The position numbers were made by a program, and so were the translations under genes. The notes under the pieces are model-generated. The model searched no databases, had not been told where the DNA came from, and was given only the letters and a program-made list of their open reading frames with translations. 64,000 nucleotides of DNA from Syngnathus acus (lineage: Eukaryota > Chordata > Actinopteri > Syngnathiformes > Syngnathidae), in assembly GCF_901709675.1 (NCBI RefSeq), contig NC_051095.1, positions 16,225,956 through 16,289,955 on the forward strand, read 5' to 3'. Shown piece by piece: positions 1-16,599 of this stretch. Positions within the stretch are counted from its first letter, which is position 1, and the number at the start of each line of letters is the position of its first letter.

Positions 1-2786
1 GGCCAGAATCAGACTGGGCAGGGCAGAGCGCTCCGTCAAGCAGACATGGACAAACATAAATATGGCTCGGAATATTTCAAATACTTGCGGTGAACCTTAA
101 TTCATCTCATGAGATGCTTACACAACCTCAACATTGACAAAATCCCTTGGAAGATAAGTTTATTAAGCACTTTAACATGATTTCAAGTGTTCTGAGTGAA
201 CTCATCTACTTTTTTTTTTACCTCCTCATCAGGTTTGTCTACTTGCTCATTTCTTCCCAAGCCACATAAAGCTAAACCAAAATGCAGCAGTGGACCAAAC
301 CACAACTTGCTACTTGAAAAACTCAACCAGTCACGCTCTGGCTCGCTCGTCTTCATCTTGGTATGCTTACCTTTTGCTCTCCTATTCCTGCTATTGTACT
401 TCTTTACCCCCACCACCTCCCCCCAAAGACAGTATAAGGAGGCTGTAAGGCAGAGAGCTCAACGTAAGTAGAGCAAATTGTCATTTTCCAGCTTTATTCT
501 GTCAAAAGAAGAATAACTGCAAGAGAGCCAGGTGGATGAAGGTTTGTGTATAGTCATGCTGCAGTGTGTACACTCTGGTGTGTCTGTTCTTTGGTCTGAC
601 TGCATTTTTGGTCATTACAAGTTGAAAGATTTATTTAATTCAAAAGATTTAGACTTAGATTAGAAAACAATGACGTTTGCTTTGAGAGAGTTGCAGCAAG
701 CAAAAGACACCAGGTTGGCGGAGTGCTTGGCGGACATCTATTTCGACAGAGGAAATGTTCATTTGTACGATCTCCTTTTGTGAATAAACACACTTTGAAA
801 TAATCCAAACAAATTGATTGCACACACTTGTAGCATCACACACCCTACACGCATGCAACTGCCAAGTGATTTGTGGGCGGAGTCAGAGTGAAGACAGGTG
901 ACACCAGAGCGCATCTCTTCATTCACAGCTAATCCCGCTTTTTTGTCATCCATTACATCACTCAAGCTCCAGTCATATATCTCCCACGTTGTTAGTTACT
1001 CCCTTGTTTTCTTCTCATTTATAACCCCCGCCCCCTCAGTTAAAAAAAGCATGGAAATTGGGTCCATGACAGACTGCAGAATGTCTGCCTTGTGTCACAA
1101 GCAGTGTTGACAGAAGTAACTTTTACTGTTGGAACGCGTCAATGCAGTGGACACCCCGCTGTGACGTTATCACCAGAATTATTGCATATTTGCAAAAGCA
1201 CAAAGGCCAGACGTTTGCACAGCTGTCACATAAAGCGAATAAAATGTGAAAAGGTTAGCGGAGAAGACGTTTAGGGGCTTATTAAATAAAAATGCAGGAT
1301 AAAATATGTCATTGTTGCACTTGAGGCAGCTCATAAACGGCCCTTTTTTTGTCAAATCTATTGTGTCTTCCAAATATTTTGATTTGTTGTGGGTGAAAGT
1401 TTTACTGTAAACTCATATTCCCAACTGTTAGACTTGTCACCATGAATCAGCTATTTGATCCATATCTGCACTTTACACCTTGTTGAGTCCAAAACGTTTT
1501 CCTCGCGCGCAAAACCCCATAAAATGTTACAGCTAATGCTTATCTGTCTCCCACAGCAGCTTGTCTAGAATTTCCCTGCAACGTTGCCTTCCCATCTCCC
1601 TCTGGACCCGGCTGGAATTTACTACGAGCACTGTTAGCCCTAACACTCCCAATTGTCATGCATCCCAGTTATTGGAACGTTACAGTGGCACTTCCTGTGG
1701 TGTGGATGCGGCCGGCGGCTACGTTCTTGGGGTTACAGTAAAACAAGCGTCTAATGACACCCCCTGTAACCACAGCAAAAGAAGGGAAAGGGAGGGTGTG
1801 TTGGGGTGGGGGTGCACACGCGTCACTAGAGCACTATAACCCAGGAAATGCTTTGGTTGGCCACAGGGTAATTGGGACTGTCCCATGTAATTTAGGTGGA
1901 GTGGCAGGAAAGTCTGGCCGCACACTCGCTGCACTTGTCTCAGACTGGCTGTTGGTCAACCACACAGCACCACAGACATGACAAAAGGATGGAGGAGAGG
2001 GGGTGTATTAAAAAAGCAGATAAGGCTTCAAGTCTGGCTGGGGAAGTGGAGGCACAAGGGTGCAAAATGAAAAAGAAATGTGTTTTTAAAGTGAAGTGAA
2101 AATGAAGTGGTTGAGTGAGTGTGTTATCGTGTGTTTAAACTGCGTGTCCAAGTTTGAGCTGTGAAAGTGTGACATGTGCATGGTGGGCATTAGTTCTCCC
2201 CAGTGCAGGTTCTCCTACGCTGAGGCAGATGGAAAATAGGAAAGGGGATCAGGGGGAATTCAGCTTAGTCAGGTCTTCTGCTCCAAGAGTGTGCTCATCA
2301 CAGTAGGCTATGCATGTGTGCGCGTGTGTTTTGTGTCGGCTCCTCTTCACAAGCCGAGCTCACTTTAAGTGAGACAGACAGCTCCAAGACCAAAGACTTT
2401 GCTGTTTTGTGGCCCCAAGCCACAGGTGTGTGTTGACGTCTGTCTACTCTGGGCACATTTCTTTTTTGGTGTGACCGCTTTTATGGGGACTGTGGCACAA
2501 GTGTGTGTATGGTTATCACACCATGCGTGTGTAGCGTGCTTGGAAACATGGAACTTGTGCCCTGCTGAGCGTGCGACGTCTGCATTTGTGTTTCTTGTGG
2601 CTGTTGTGTCATACCTTTCTGCCTCTGGAGATTTTTTCGTATTAATGGATTTAGATGGCCTGTTCCGCATGCTGTCTGCATGTGTGGGTTCGGTCTGCCT
2701 GTCTGTCTGTGTTTTCTTGGCGGGTGTGCGTGTCTGAAGGTGCATATAGAAAGTTACAAGAATGTGTGTGCGTGCATGCATGCGGG

Positions 2787-2787
<1 letters not shown>
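1..2787. other. Non-coding stretch, no gene recognised
   Basis: AT-rich DNA with short incidental open frames on both strands. A 91-codon frame at 196-471 contains a hydrophobic segment but shows no family resemblance and no neighbouring exon-like sequence, so I do not call it a gene. I see no repeat with clear ends here. Confidence 0.6.
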
Positions 2788-2836
<49 letters not shown>

Positions 2837-2856
2837 GCGCGTGTATGTGTGTATGT
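2788..2856. repeat. (GT)n microsatellite
   Basis: An uninterrupted GT run is followed by GT/GC variants. It creates the spurious Cys-Val and His-Thr open frames on the two strands. Confidence 0.95.
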
Positions 2857-5670
2857 GATTTGCAGGCTGCGGGGTCACCAGCAGGTCCTCATCTCCACAG
2901 CCCAGACCAGACGAAAAGGAGGGGAGCGTTGAATCGAGCGAGGCAGTGTGAGCCGGGACATGGCCTTGGGCTGCGACTAAATGAAAAATGAAACAGCACG
3001 GGGCCTTAAATGTTTGCAAATCGGAGACTGACTTAACTATGCTAAACCCCAAAACGCACACAGAGAAGACTCTAAACAGATCCTCCTCGAAACAGTACCG
3101 ATGACCTGCTTTCCTGACTACGTTCTGGCCAGAATCCAAACTCAATCAGGTGAGCAGTCAGGTAAGCACCAAAGGCAAGCGCGCCACCCACCGGTGGCCT
3201 GTCTGTCTCTATTTGTCTTTCCAATGCTTCTTTGTTTCCACGAAGAATGGATGACTCGCTCACAAGCAACATAATCTACTGCACTTTTAACTTCAATAAA
3301 CAATCTAGCAAGTGTTGTTGTCCCTTGCCCCGGACAGCTAACAGAGCACAGATGCTACATCAGCCTGAAGACATACTGTAGGTCTGACTTACAGAGGGAA
3401 AGAAAAGAGGGAAAGACTTTTAAAGAATGTCCCATCACTACTTTGTGCTGCTCATGCACATGTCCTCATCTAGCCGGTGCCAAAGACTGCTCACAGCCAA
3501 GAAACACTAACCTTTCTCTATTCTATTGAGTCAGTATCAAGTTTTCATGGCTGCGTTTCAACTGTGTGCATGATACAAGATGAAGAAAGACAAATGAAAG
3601 GGATACATTGCGATAGAGCCAGTGGTTCACGTAGCAGATGTGTGTGCAGCTAGCGTGGGATCGATTCCTGCCAATTCATAAAGGGTGAATGACAGACAGT
3701 TTGGCTGACTGGTGGTGATGAGTTCAAGTTGTAGTACACTTTTTGCCTTGTAAAGTGAATTCATATATATGTTTAAATACATCACAGCAGCTTTATAATA
3801 GCTTTAGTGTGCCTCGTTGTCGTAGAGTGGAAAAGCTTGGAGTTGAGGCTGGGATATCCATCCCGCTCAAACATAAGAAAGATGCTTGCTTCAAATTTTC
3901 CAGGTGAGTAGGGGGTGTTTTCAGCAACTTCGGTGGACTCGTCCCAGCATTTGAGCGCGGAGGGAATGGACTGATTTTTCGCGGTTTTGAAGTATCATTT
4001 TACTGCACCTACTTGGCAGCTTTATTAATCATTCACATTTTTGCAGAGTTATTAACAACACTCTTCACTGTGGTGTGTCAGATGTAGAAAAAAATATTTA
4101 TTTTCACTTCACAGGGATTTTAAGGTTTGGCTCCTGCACAGCAAAATGTTCCCAGTTTGACTCTGAATACTCAACATTGAGGCATTTCTCTGTGGAGTAC
4201 GCGTGTTCTCCTGATGGATGCGTGGGTATTCTCAGTTTGCTCTGGTTTCCCCCAGCTAATAAAACATGCAATTTTAATTTCTAGCCTGTTGCCTTGACCA
4301 AGATCCTGAACAAGATTGCAACAGATGTGTAACAGTTTAACCATGCAAATGAGTCAACAGAAAGAAGGAACACAACTCGAAAAAAGGCAGCGATGGTTAA
4401 AAATAACAAGTCTTTGTTGACCATCCGATGGAGGACACAATGACTCTTCTATCTCCACCCATCCAAACAGTCAGTGCCTCAAACAGAGGTGCCCAAAAAT
4501 ATTTTTTAGATTCGATACTTTGGTTCCCTTCACATCTTTTGAAATTGAAAAAAAAAAAAAACTGAAAACAAATGCATGACATACCAAAGTGCAGTGCATG
4601 GTGGAAACAGGGCTTAGCAGACTTGTGAGCCCATTGGGCATTAGTTACAGTTACGTGTTATTTCAATAAAAGACAGACTCTCAAGAGATAAAAATTCCAA
4701 TGTAAGTGCACCAGTCGAGCAAACAATGCCAAACCTCAGCACAGCTGGGAAAGTCCAATCTGACTCATTTCAAAGTCCACAGAAGGAGAAATAGTGCTTC
4801 GGTGTAAATACGACTGCAAATGCGCAGGCCAACTTCTCTCATCCAATATGATGGTCACGTACTCTCACATCACATGATTTATGTTACAAGGTTTTCCTTT
4901 TTAGAGTTGAAAAAAAATAGCACTTTATGGAGCAGAGTTATGACAAGGTAGAATAGAACAACTTTTATTCAAGACATTGAAGACATAACTTTCCACAATT
5001 TAGTCACAAGGCTCAAGTGGCACTAAGCTGCAGACATAGACAAAAATACTTATGCAAAATCCTGAGTTGGGAGCAAGAGCAACATCTAAAGCCAAAGAGA
5101 GTTCTGGAATTGCATAGGGAACTAAAGGTAGGTTGTTAGATTCAAGACTAAGTTGGATTCACAAATATGCATAAAACACACAACATCAGGACCTCCTCTC
5201 ACACTTAAAATGTCTGGCCAGTTGTTTAGTGCTGGCTACTTAAAATTATAGAGTCGAGTGGGGATTTCACTGCCATTTAGCATTCGGAATACACTATAAC
5301 GAGCCTTTTTTTCACGGTTTCAGTGGAACCTCTAAAGTCAGTACCGTATAATGTTTAAGACTTAGTTTTGTAATCAGCAAATTGTTTAAGTGTGTTTACA
5401 CATTGCGTTGAGGAACAACTCCTAATTTTCATTGTGATTTTTTTGGGGCACGGGGAGTCCAGCTAAGGGTAAATTAAAATTTGTGTCATGTTTGCCTACA
5501 AAATTCAATTGCAACCATGTTAAGGTATGATTTGGGGATGTGCTTTGTCATTGCACTTTAGGATGAACATTTTTTTGCATTGTAATCATTCCCTTCTAGG
5601 ACAACAGTCAAAACTCTTTTGTTTTGGTAAAAGATACAGAATACGAGTATTGTTATTGTCTGTCCACATG
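2857..5670. other. Non-coding stretch, no gene recognised
   Basis: No frame longer than about 70 codons has a recognisable product. The DNA is AT-rich with short homopolymers (an A run near 4548). No mobile element with definable ends was found. Confidence 0.6.
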
Positions 5671-5800
5671 TGTTGCTGCACCTGTTCAAATAACTGATGT
5701 TAAAACGGTTCGAACACAGCAACATCAGTGATAGTTTTTGTGTTGCTGCACCTTTTTTGTTCAAATAACTGATGTCAAAAGGGTTAGAACACAGCAACAT
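5671..5800. repeat. Two-copy direct repeat with hairpin ends
   Basis: Two copies of a 55-60 bp unit, 5671-5725 and 5741-5800, are separated by about 15 bp. Each begins TGTTGCTGCACC, carries TTCAAATAACTGATGT in the middle and ends AACACAGCAACAT. The start and end of each unit are inverse complements, so each copy could fold as a hairpin. Copy 2 has a few substitutions and a T-run insertion. Confidence 0.85.
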
Positions 5801-9600
<3,800 letters not shown>

Positions 9601-9608
9601 AGAAAAGG

Positions 9609-9897
9609 CAGTGGCGTAGCCAGGAATGTTTCCAGTAGGGGCGCGCGCCCACAGGAAAAAAAATCGAACATCACCCACGCCGTTCGCTGATCGCTAAAAC
9701 AACATCCGGGTCCGGGAGGCAAACGGTGAATGGATAACATCGCGCACATAGAATAGCGCAAGCACATTCGCACAAGACCGAAAGAAAAAAACGGCATGAA
9801 AATGAAGAATCGAAAAAGCTCGATTTTTTTCAACCGGGGCGCAGGGAGTCCTAACCGGGGCGCCGCCCCGGCTCGCTCCGGCTTGGCTACGCCACTG
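9609..9897. mobile_element. hAT-like MITE, 289 bp
   Basis: The element starts CAGTGGCGTAGCCAGG and ends with the inverse complement form TTGGCTACGCCACTG, giving terminal inverted repeats of about 14 bp. It is flanked by 8-bp direct repeats with one mismatch: AGAAAAGG at 9601-9608 and AGAAAAAG at 9898-9905. CAG-type ends with 8-bp duplications are the hAT signature. The interior is GC-rich, unlike its surroundings, and encodes no transposase, so it is non-autonomous. Confidence 0.85.
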
Positions 9898-10907
9898 AGA
9901 AAAAGGATTTGGGGTGGATCTCAGCTTGTCACCTTGATTATGAGGGAGATGAATGTCAACGCGTTTGAAGTTGGATGAATGTGGCACCTCGAGTGAACAG
10001 CAGATGTACATGTATGGTATAAACAGGTTGTAGAAAGCGTGTGTCAAAATCATAAAAATAGTTCATGGAGGGGATGACGTTGATGTTCAACTTGAACCAT
10101 GTGGTGAATCAGAGTATTTCATTGTTGCATATCTGTAAATAAACTATTATTTTACCATCACAAGCCCTTTCTCAGGCTTGTTTTTATTGTTCTATAATTC
10201 AAGGTTTCATTATCCCCAAAAATATTAGCATCGTGGTCACAGTTCTGCTTGACGTGTTTCATTTTCTCCATGTTTTGGTCAGAAATCTGTGTTTTTGTGA
10301 GACCAACCCATGCTCACTTCTGTTTAGGTAAACTGATTTTTTGGTTAGGTACGCAGCTTAAATTGTCACAGGTTATGTTTTTGTTTGCTTGCTACATGAG
10401 CTTCCCCTCCACAATTTGTTTGGCATTAGTGTACATTTTGTGTAGTCCTGCAACCAAACAAACGGCAATAACAGCAACACCGCTTGCCCTTTGCGCTTTC
10501 TCATTGGCTGGAGGTAATAAAAAGAAACATGACGGTTGTACTGCATTTACCACAACACTCATAAGGCTATTTGATTTTACAACAGCATTAAACTTTAAGC
10601 GGCACTATTTGATATTTATTTTTGTATATGACTTTTACGTAATACAATGGAAACTAATAACACATTCATTGAAATGAGATTTAATTTTATGCTCACTTTG
10701 AATTTACTGTTAGGATCTGTTGCCTCGGTAGCGCTACATTTTTTTTATTCCAGGCAAGAGTGGCCTTACAGCACTTACGCAAGAACGCCCAGCTGTGCAG
10801 AACACGAGTACAGATCTGTTAAAAATGTTGCTTTATATTTAGAAATAACGAGTTTGACAGTACAGGATTATAATAGTTTTAATTCACTTAGCTGTAATTA
10901 GTTCTTA

Positions 10908-10985
10908 GAGATAGATAGATGGACAGATAGAGAGAAACTTTATTGATCCCCGGGGGGAAATTCAGTTGCCAGCAGTTAAATACAG
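10908..10985 (-). mobile_element. 3' tail of a non-LTR retrotransposon
   Basis: Read on the minus strand, the segment has GAATTTCCCCCCGGGGATCA followed by AATAAAG and a degenerate CTAT-type simple tail. This is the hallmark 3' end of a widespread teleost LINE group. It is 5'-truncated with no reverse transcriptase left. I cannot name the family with certainty. Confidence 0.7.
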
Positions 10986-13324
10986 AAATAAACAGATAGA
11001 CAATATAACAACAGGCACGGCAAAAACGACAACAAAAGAGAGGAAGAGAATAGATCATTTTGTTCACTTTTTTTTTTTCACTTTTAGTTTTTCAGTTTTT
11101 TGGGGGGTATTTGTTAACTATAATAAGCTGACGGCAGCGCAGTGAGTGACACGCCGGCAACCTTCAAAACTAAAGCAAGTACATTGAGATTGTCCATAAA
11201 GAGGCAATCACCTGCACTGTAATTTCCACATATGGCAAAGCTGTGTATGTCACATCAGGAGAGAGCACAGGCTGCTGGCTTGTTTTTGATATGACCAAAG
11301 TGCAGAAACAAGCCCATTTCTGTAATTTAATATTTTGCTGCCTTCACATCTGGAGCTGCATGTAAAAATGGAAAATAGAGGGGTGGGATATGACATGGAG
11401 CGAGGGGAGGAGGAGAAAGAAAAAAATAAACCCTCTTCTCCAGCACACACATTTCACTCACTCACTACTCACACTATGACCGCATGTAACGTCTGCATGC
11501 GTGCGCACGCACGCACACCACGCACGTACGCACAGACACACACACACACACACACATGTTGCATAGTTGCTGCATGCACATATACTTCTTGTCTTTCATT
11601 TTCTCTCTCAATCAGACTCTTTTTCACACACGTACACACACACGCGCGCTCTGGGGTGACTGGTGCTGTAAGTTGGCGTGAGTGTGTAGGTGATCTGGGT
11701 GTGATTACTGCTTGGCTCCCCGACAGCTCTGATGATGACATTCAGTGCTTTGAGCCCCTCTGGCCTGGGCGCGCTCCAAACACAACCAGGCCATACACTC
11801 TCTCTTACCTCGCAAGCATGCATACATGTAGCCTGGATACTGCAGCAACACACGCTCTCTAGTGGTGCTCGCACTCGGGCCGGTGCATGCTCGTTGCTGC
11901 TCCTGAATCTGGCCATTAAGTTCGGAGAGCAGCTCGGGTTGCATTGTTGACATCAAGAACAGGGGCAACGTGTGTACAAACGCATGCACGCCTGCACACA
12001 CACACGCTCCCAATTCACTGTGAGGCTTAATGCCCAGATTGTGTTCCTCTTCTCTGTCCTATGCACATTTTTCTCCACGCCCATCAACGTCATCGCTACT
12101 TTGATGAAGACGTGCACACAACACGCGCACACGCTACTCTCCATCATTATCATTCTTTCAACTGGAGAGGAGTCAGCGCTTTTGTTTGCAATTACAAAGG
12201 TTTGAAGTGAAGAATTTTCAAGAAGAGAGAAGATGATGGATGGAAAAGGGAGGGGGAAAAACAGAGGAGGTCAGAAAAAAACACCAGGCAGTCTGTGACA
12301 TATTAGTCACATTTTACCGTAATTGTTGTTCGACCCCATCCCACACTTGTTTAAAAAAGAAAAAAAAAGAAATAGTTTGGGAATGTGCTCTGCCGTGGAT
12401 GTCTTCCAAGGTTTTGTCTGGTGAGATCTGTACAAAGGGCAAAAAGGAGCTTTGTGGCTGACTGGTATGGCTTTAAAAACATGAGCTCTGTGGGCAGAGG
12501 ACTGTTGCGCTTCCTAAGCCCGCAGCTTTGACGAGGATTGACCCCATCAAAGCTGTGAGCTACTCAAGAATATTCCAGCTGTAGACTTTTGGTTTACCTA
12601 ACATCACAACAAATCCGTCCATGCAAAATCTAAGATAACGCTTACCTGAAACTAACACCTTCCTTTTCAACCTGAGGATCTTTACAAAAAACAACTACAA
12701 TAATGACTTAGGGGGTCAACACAAGGAAGACAACGTCGGTCTGGCAGACATCCAGCGGCATGTGGCACCCTCAAGGGTCATAAATCACAAAAGCTGGTAA
12801 AGGTCTGATCGCCAGAGGAGCAAGATGAGGTCAAAGTTCAAAGATAAGGTGTCATTTGAAAAGAAGAGAAACGCAAGAGCTGTCCTCTCAACGATTAAAC
12901 TTCCAGCGGCGATTTATTTTCTCTCATTCTCATTAGAATTGCGGCTTTTATTTGTATTTTCAGTCTCAATCACTCAAAAAGATGGACCACTTCCACTTAT
13001 GATGTCAACCAACATGTCAACATATCACACAGTACACCCTCAGTTCAGCAAACATCAAGGGATTAACTCTGTGCAAGCTTGTTTTGATTTTCTTTGGAGA
13101 TATAAATGTATGTATTTTTTTACTCATTCCAAAAAGAAAGTTTGGTGAGATGAAAAATGGGAAATACAGTGGTCCCTTGGACATAAGAGTGCGCCGACTT
13201 ACAAGCTCGTTTTTTGCATCGTGAGGCAAATGTTTAATCACACGTGAGCTTCAATTACCAGCGACAGTCACCAATGCACTTGAAGCATTTGACTAAAAGG
13301 GAGAAACAATCACATATAAAATGA

Positions 13325-13440
13325 AAACATGAGTAGTTGTCTGTCTCTGTGAGTGTCGCCTGGAACTTGCCTGATGTCAGCTGGGGGAGGCTCCAACTGA
13401 CTATGCCCTTCGACGGGATAAGCAAAATGGATGGAAGGTT
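13325..13440 (+). repeat. Dispersed fish repeat, copy 1
   Basis: The modules GTTGTCTGTCTCTGTG, then TCAGCTGGGGGAGGCTCCAA and a GGATAAGC..ATGGATGG end match a high-copy teleost interspersed repeat. Related copies occur at about 29190-29290 (minus), 33365-33530 (plus) and 39455-39590 (minus). This copy is diverged. Confidence 0.65.
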
Positions 13441-14175
13441 GCTATTTACTTGTTTTGAAAACATTTAACAAAAACGTAAGTGTTTTATAGAGGCTGGAAG
13501 AGATTAACTGCATTACAATTCATATTAATGGGGAAAAACAATTTGATAGTAAATTCAGTTACAAACTCAGTCATGGGATGAATTAGAATTGTAAGGCAGT
13601 GTACCACTACTGCACAATATGTCTTCCTTGATATTAAGCCCTGCAGCATATTCTTATGACATGAGGCTTCTTAAACCATTACCTGTGCAACAAATAAAAG
13701 TTTTATGATGGCAACAGTTTGACCCTACATGGAAACGATCATTTCTATTTTCACTCTTACCTATTGGGAAATTAACGGCAGCAAAATCTGAACAAAAAGA
13801 AGGCTAATCATCATTTGACCTTTGAGATTCTGCTGCACTTTATTGCCCTGTTTATTTCATTAAGGGTGTACTTCTATCATCCTCTGTTTTTCCCCCTGCA
13901 GTTCCACAAAAACATGACAGAACTGTCACTCATGTCCAACAAACTGCACAAACAGACACGTGTGCACTGACAACATCCTTTCAAACACGCGTCGAGGGAG
14001 GTGTTGCGTGTGACCCACGTACGTCCTCTCCTGACTCCAGGGCTTGCCCAACAGGGAGTGTTTTTACCGTATCCAAGGACAATGGCAAGCAAGGGTGGGG
14101 GAGGCTGATGTGGAGAGGCAAGGCTGCAGCCACAAACTTTCTACTCTGATTTGTTTGCATGCTTGATTGCTGCAT

Positions 14176-14176
<1 letters not shown>

Positions 14177-14221
<45 letters not shown>

Positions 14222-14241
14222 CTGCGTGCGTGTGTGTGTGT

Positions 14242-14300
<59 letters not shown>

Positions 14301-14340
14301 CGTGTGTGTGTGCGTGCAGGTGTGCGTGCAGGTGTGAGTA
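14177..14340. repeat. (GT)n microsatellite
   Basis: Long GT runs interrupted by GCGT and TCTG variants over about 160 bp. Confidence 0.96.
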
Positions 14341-15205
14341 TTAAACACCCAAGCCATGTGTGGAAAATGTTGTTGTCAACAGGCTAACTGTTGCTGACAA
14401 GCACACGCTGACTACTGGAGTCAAAAAGTTAAATGTACTCTGTGCTCCTTTCACTCCCCTGAGGCTCTCTCACGCTTGCTCTCACTCTCTTGATGTTTCC
14501 CCTCTTCCCATTTTATTTTCTATATTTTTCTCTCTGTCATACCCTCCTGCTTTTTCTCTCTCTCTCTCTTGACTCCTTTCTTTTTTTGCTCCCTCCGCCC
14601 TCCTTTCGCCATCTCTGATGATTTTAGCAGAGGTGTGACTCATTGGGCATGGAGCCACAATGTCAGGTAGTGAGGGGGTGGCAATGAGGAGGGGAGAAAA
14701 AGGGAAAAAGAGTGGCGCTTTTTTTTAAGTGGTGAGGTATGGTGTTGGGGGGGTTCATAGATATGTAAAACTGAGTGGAATGTGTGAGAGGAAAGAGTGA
14801 GAGAGAAAGACGGAGACGGGAGAGGGAGGGGAATACAGTCAACACAAGGAAAACATAAAAAAGGAGGGAAATGAATAATTTGATGGTTTCCGTCACAATT
14901 TACTCCCACCGCCCCTCTCTTTTCTTGCTCATGTTTTGGCCTTCGCGCACATTCTGTGAGCTGACCAATGTGTTTATTGGAAAACCTGTTCATGGGCACA
15001 ACCCCATTCATGACTTTTGGGGCTATAAAGAAAGTAATTAGGTGGAGAGACATTAAGAGATGGAGAGAATTTGTTGTGGGCAGGAAGAGAGGAAAAAGGA
15101 AGCTGTGATGAGCAAGGAGCAGGAGGAGAATTTGATGAGAGGGAGTTAAACAGGCACATTCATGTTCATGTAACGTGTCACTCAAGTGTGTTGTGTCCCC
15201 TAAGG

Positions 15206-15673
15206 CAGGGGTTCTCCGCCTTGGCACTCGCACTTTTGGCTCATATTAATAGCGCTTTGCAATTTTTTTCTAATAAAGTTAAAAACAAAGTCATTTTTAC
15301 TGAATTTACCTCTTAATCAGTCAGTGTGGAATGAATACTGTCATTGATCTGAAGGATCCCTCTAGTGGCACAAAAAAGAATCACTACCTAATTCGAGTTC
15401 AGTTGTGTTTAACTTTTTTGCACAAACGTGGCCTATACATGCAATACACTTTAATTGAATGATTATGATAATTATGTTAATGTTGCTATATTTAGGTACA
15501 ATGTGTATGTTCAGACTGCATCATGTTATCGTGTCTTACAATCATGTTAAATACACTCTTTCGGTTTAAAACATTTGTCGTGTTTTAGATGGACACATGG
15601 ACCTAAAGTTGGTCATTGTATGGTGGCATTTAGAGACCTGAGTAATGTTGTACTGAAATTTTGAGAACCACTG
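15206..15673. mobile_element. hAT-like MITE, about 468 bp
   Basis: The left end is CAGGGGTTCTC and the right end, inverse complemented, is CAGTGGTTCTC, so 10 of 11 terminal bases match. This terminus is typical of hAT (Charlie-type) elements. The flanking 8-mers CCCTAAGG and TGCTAACT share only their CTAA core, so the insertion is old or the duplication has decayed. No transposase is encoded. Confidence 0.7.
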
Positions 15674-16534
15674 TGCTAACTTGTGAGAGATCTAATTTCA
15701 TATACTCTTATGCTCAGCATGAAAACGGGCAGCCAACTTTATAGTGGCCGACTGTGGATATATTCTTGCCGCTTCTAAACGTACTTTGCACATGGCGATC
15801 TCCTGCGTGGACTCCAGCGAGAGAGTCCTTTATGCTTCCTCATCTGTGCAGAATTTAATGAGTGGAGCCGTTGTGATTGGCCTGAAATCAAGTCGACTGT
15901 GTTCACTCCCAAAACGGCGTCTACAGCTACAAAAAATGCCCGAAGAAAATGCCAGCCATGGACGCGTTGCGCTACTTGCACTGGACATGAGTTTGAGACC
16001 CTAAACGTCATGAGTTGTCTGTCTCCGCAAGGTGTGCCTGGCCCCACACCCTGAGTCAAATGAGATGAACCCAGTTCTTATACATTAGACATTCTCTCAA
16101 TACTGCCCCCATTAGGTAATTTCCTCCAAAATCCACAACAGGCATCATCAATCCTGACTTTGGAAAGAACGCTGGGGTCAACAGTCATCGTTGCATAACT
16201 CAGGAACGCATGTTGAAATATGCAAAATCTTTCCTGAATGTGTTGTGCTGTTGCTATTACGTCTTTCTATGTGCAGATTGTGATGAAGTGGGGAACATCC
16301 TGATCTGGTTATGATGGAGCCAATGAGGAGGATCAAAGTCATCCTGATAGATTGCCATCACCACTCCCACCTGTTTCCTCAGGAATGCGCTCCTCTCGCC
16401 AGAGTGTGTGTGCATGCGTGTGCACGACTGTTATGTCTATCAGAGTGTTTAGGTTTCTGCATGTGTGCCCGGCTTTTGCATCTGTTGCCCGGTGGAGGAG
16501 AAACCTGTGTATATGTATTTCTGTGTGTGTGTGT

Positions 16535-16599
<65 letters not shown>

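Larger units (their letters stand above)
9906..15205. other. Non-coding stretch with repeat fragments
   Basis: No supportable gene. The region includes a LINE tail near 10.9 kb, a fish interspersed repeat near 13.3 kb and a GT microsatellite at 14.2 kb, each listed separately. There are also a short CA run at about 11531-11556 and purine-rich DNA at 14680-14860. The 142-codon frame at 10249-10677 is AT-rich, hydrophobic and unrecognised, and I do not call it. Confidence 0.55.

Noticed and set aside
196-471. 91-codon frame with a hydrophobic stretch
   Set aside because: No family resemblance, no splice context and the region is otherwise non-coding.
10249-10677. 142-codon AT-rich frame
   Set aside because: Composition equals the background; the hydrophobicity comes from T-rich DNA. 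No motif seen.
15358-15371. Minus-strand CTCF-like site (CCCTCTAGTGGCA)
   Set aside because: A fair match, but inside a hAT-like MITE and far from the array, in the opposite orientation. Not enough to call regulatory.
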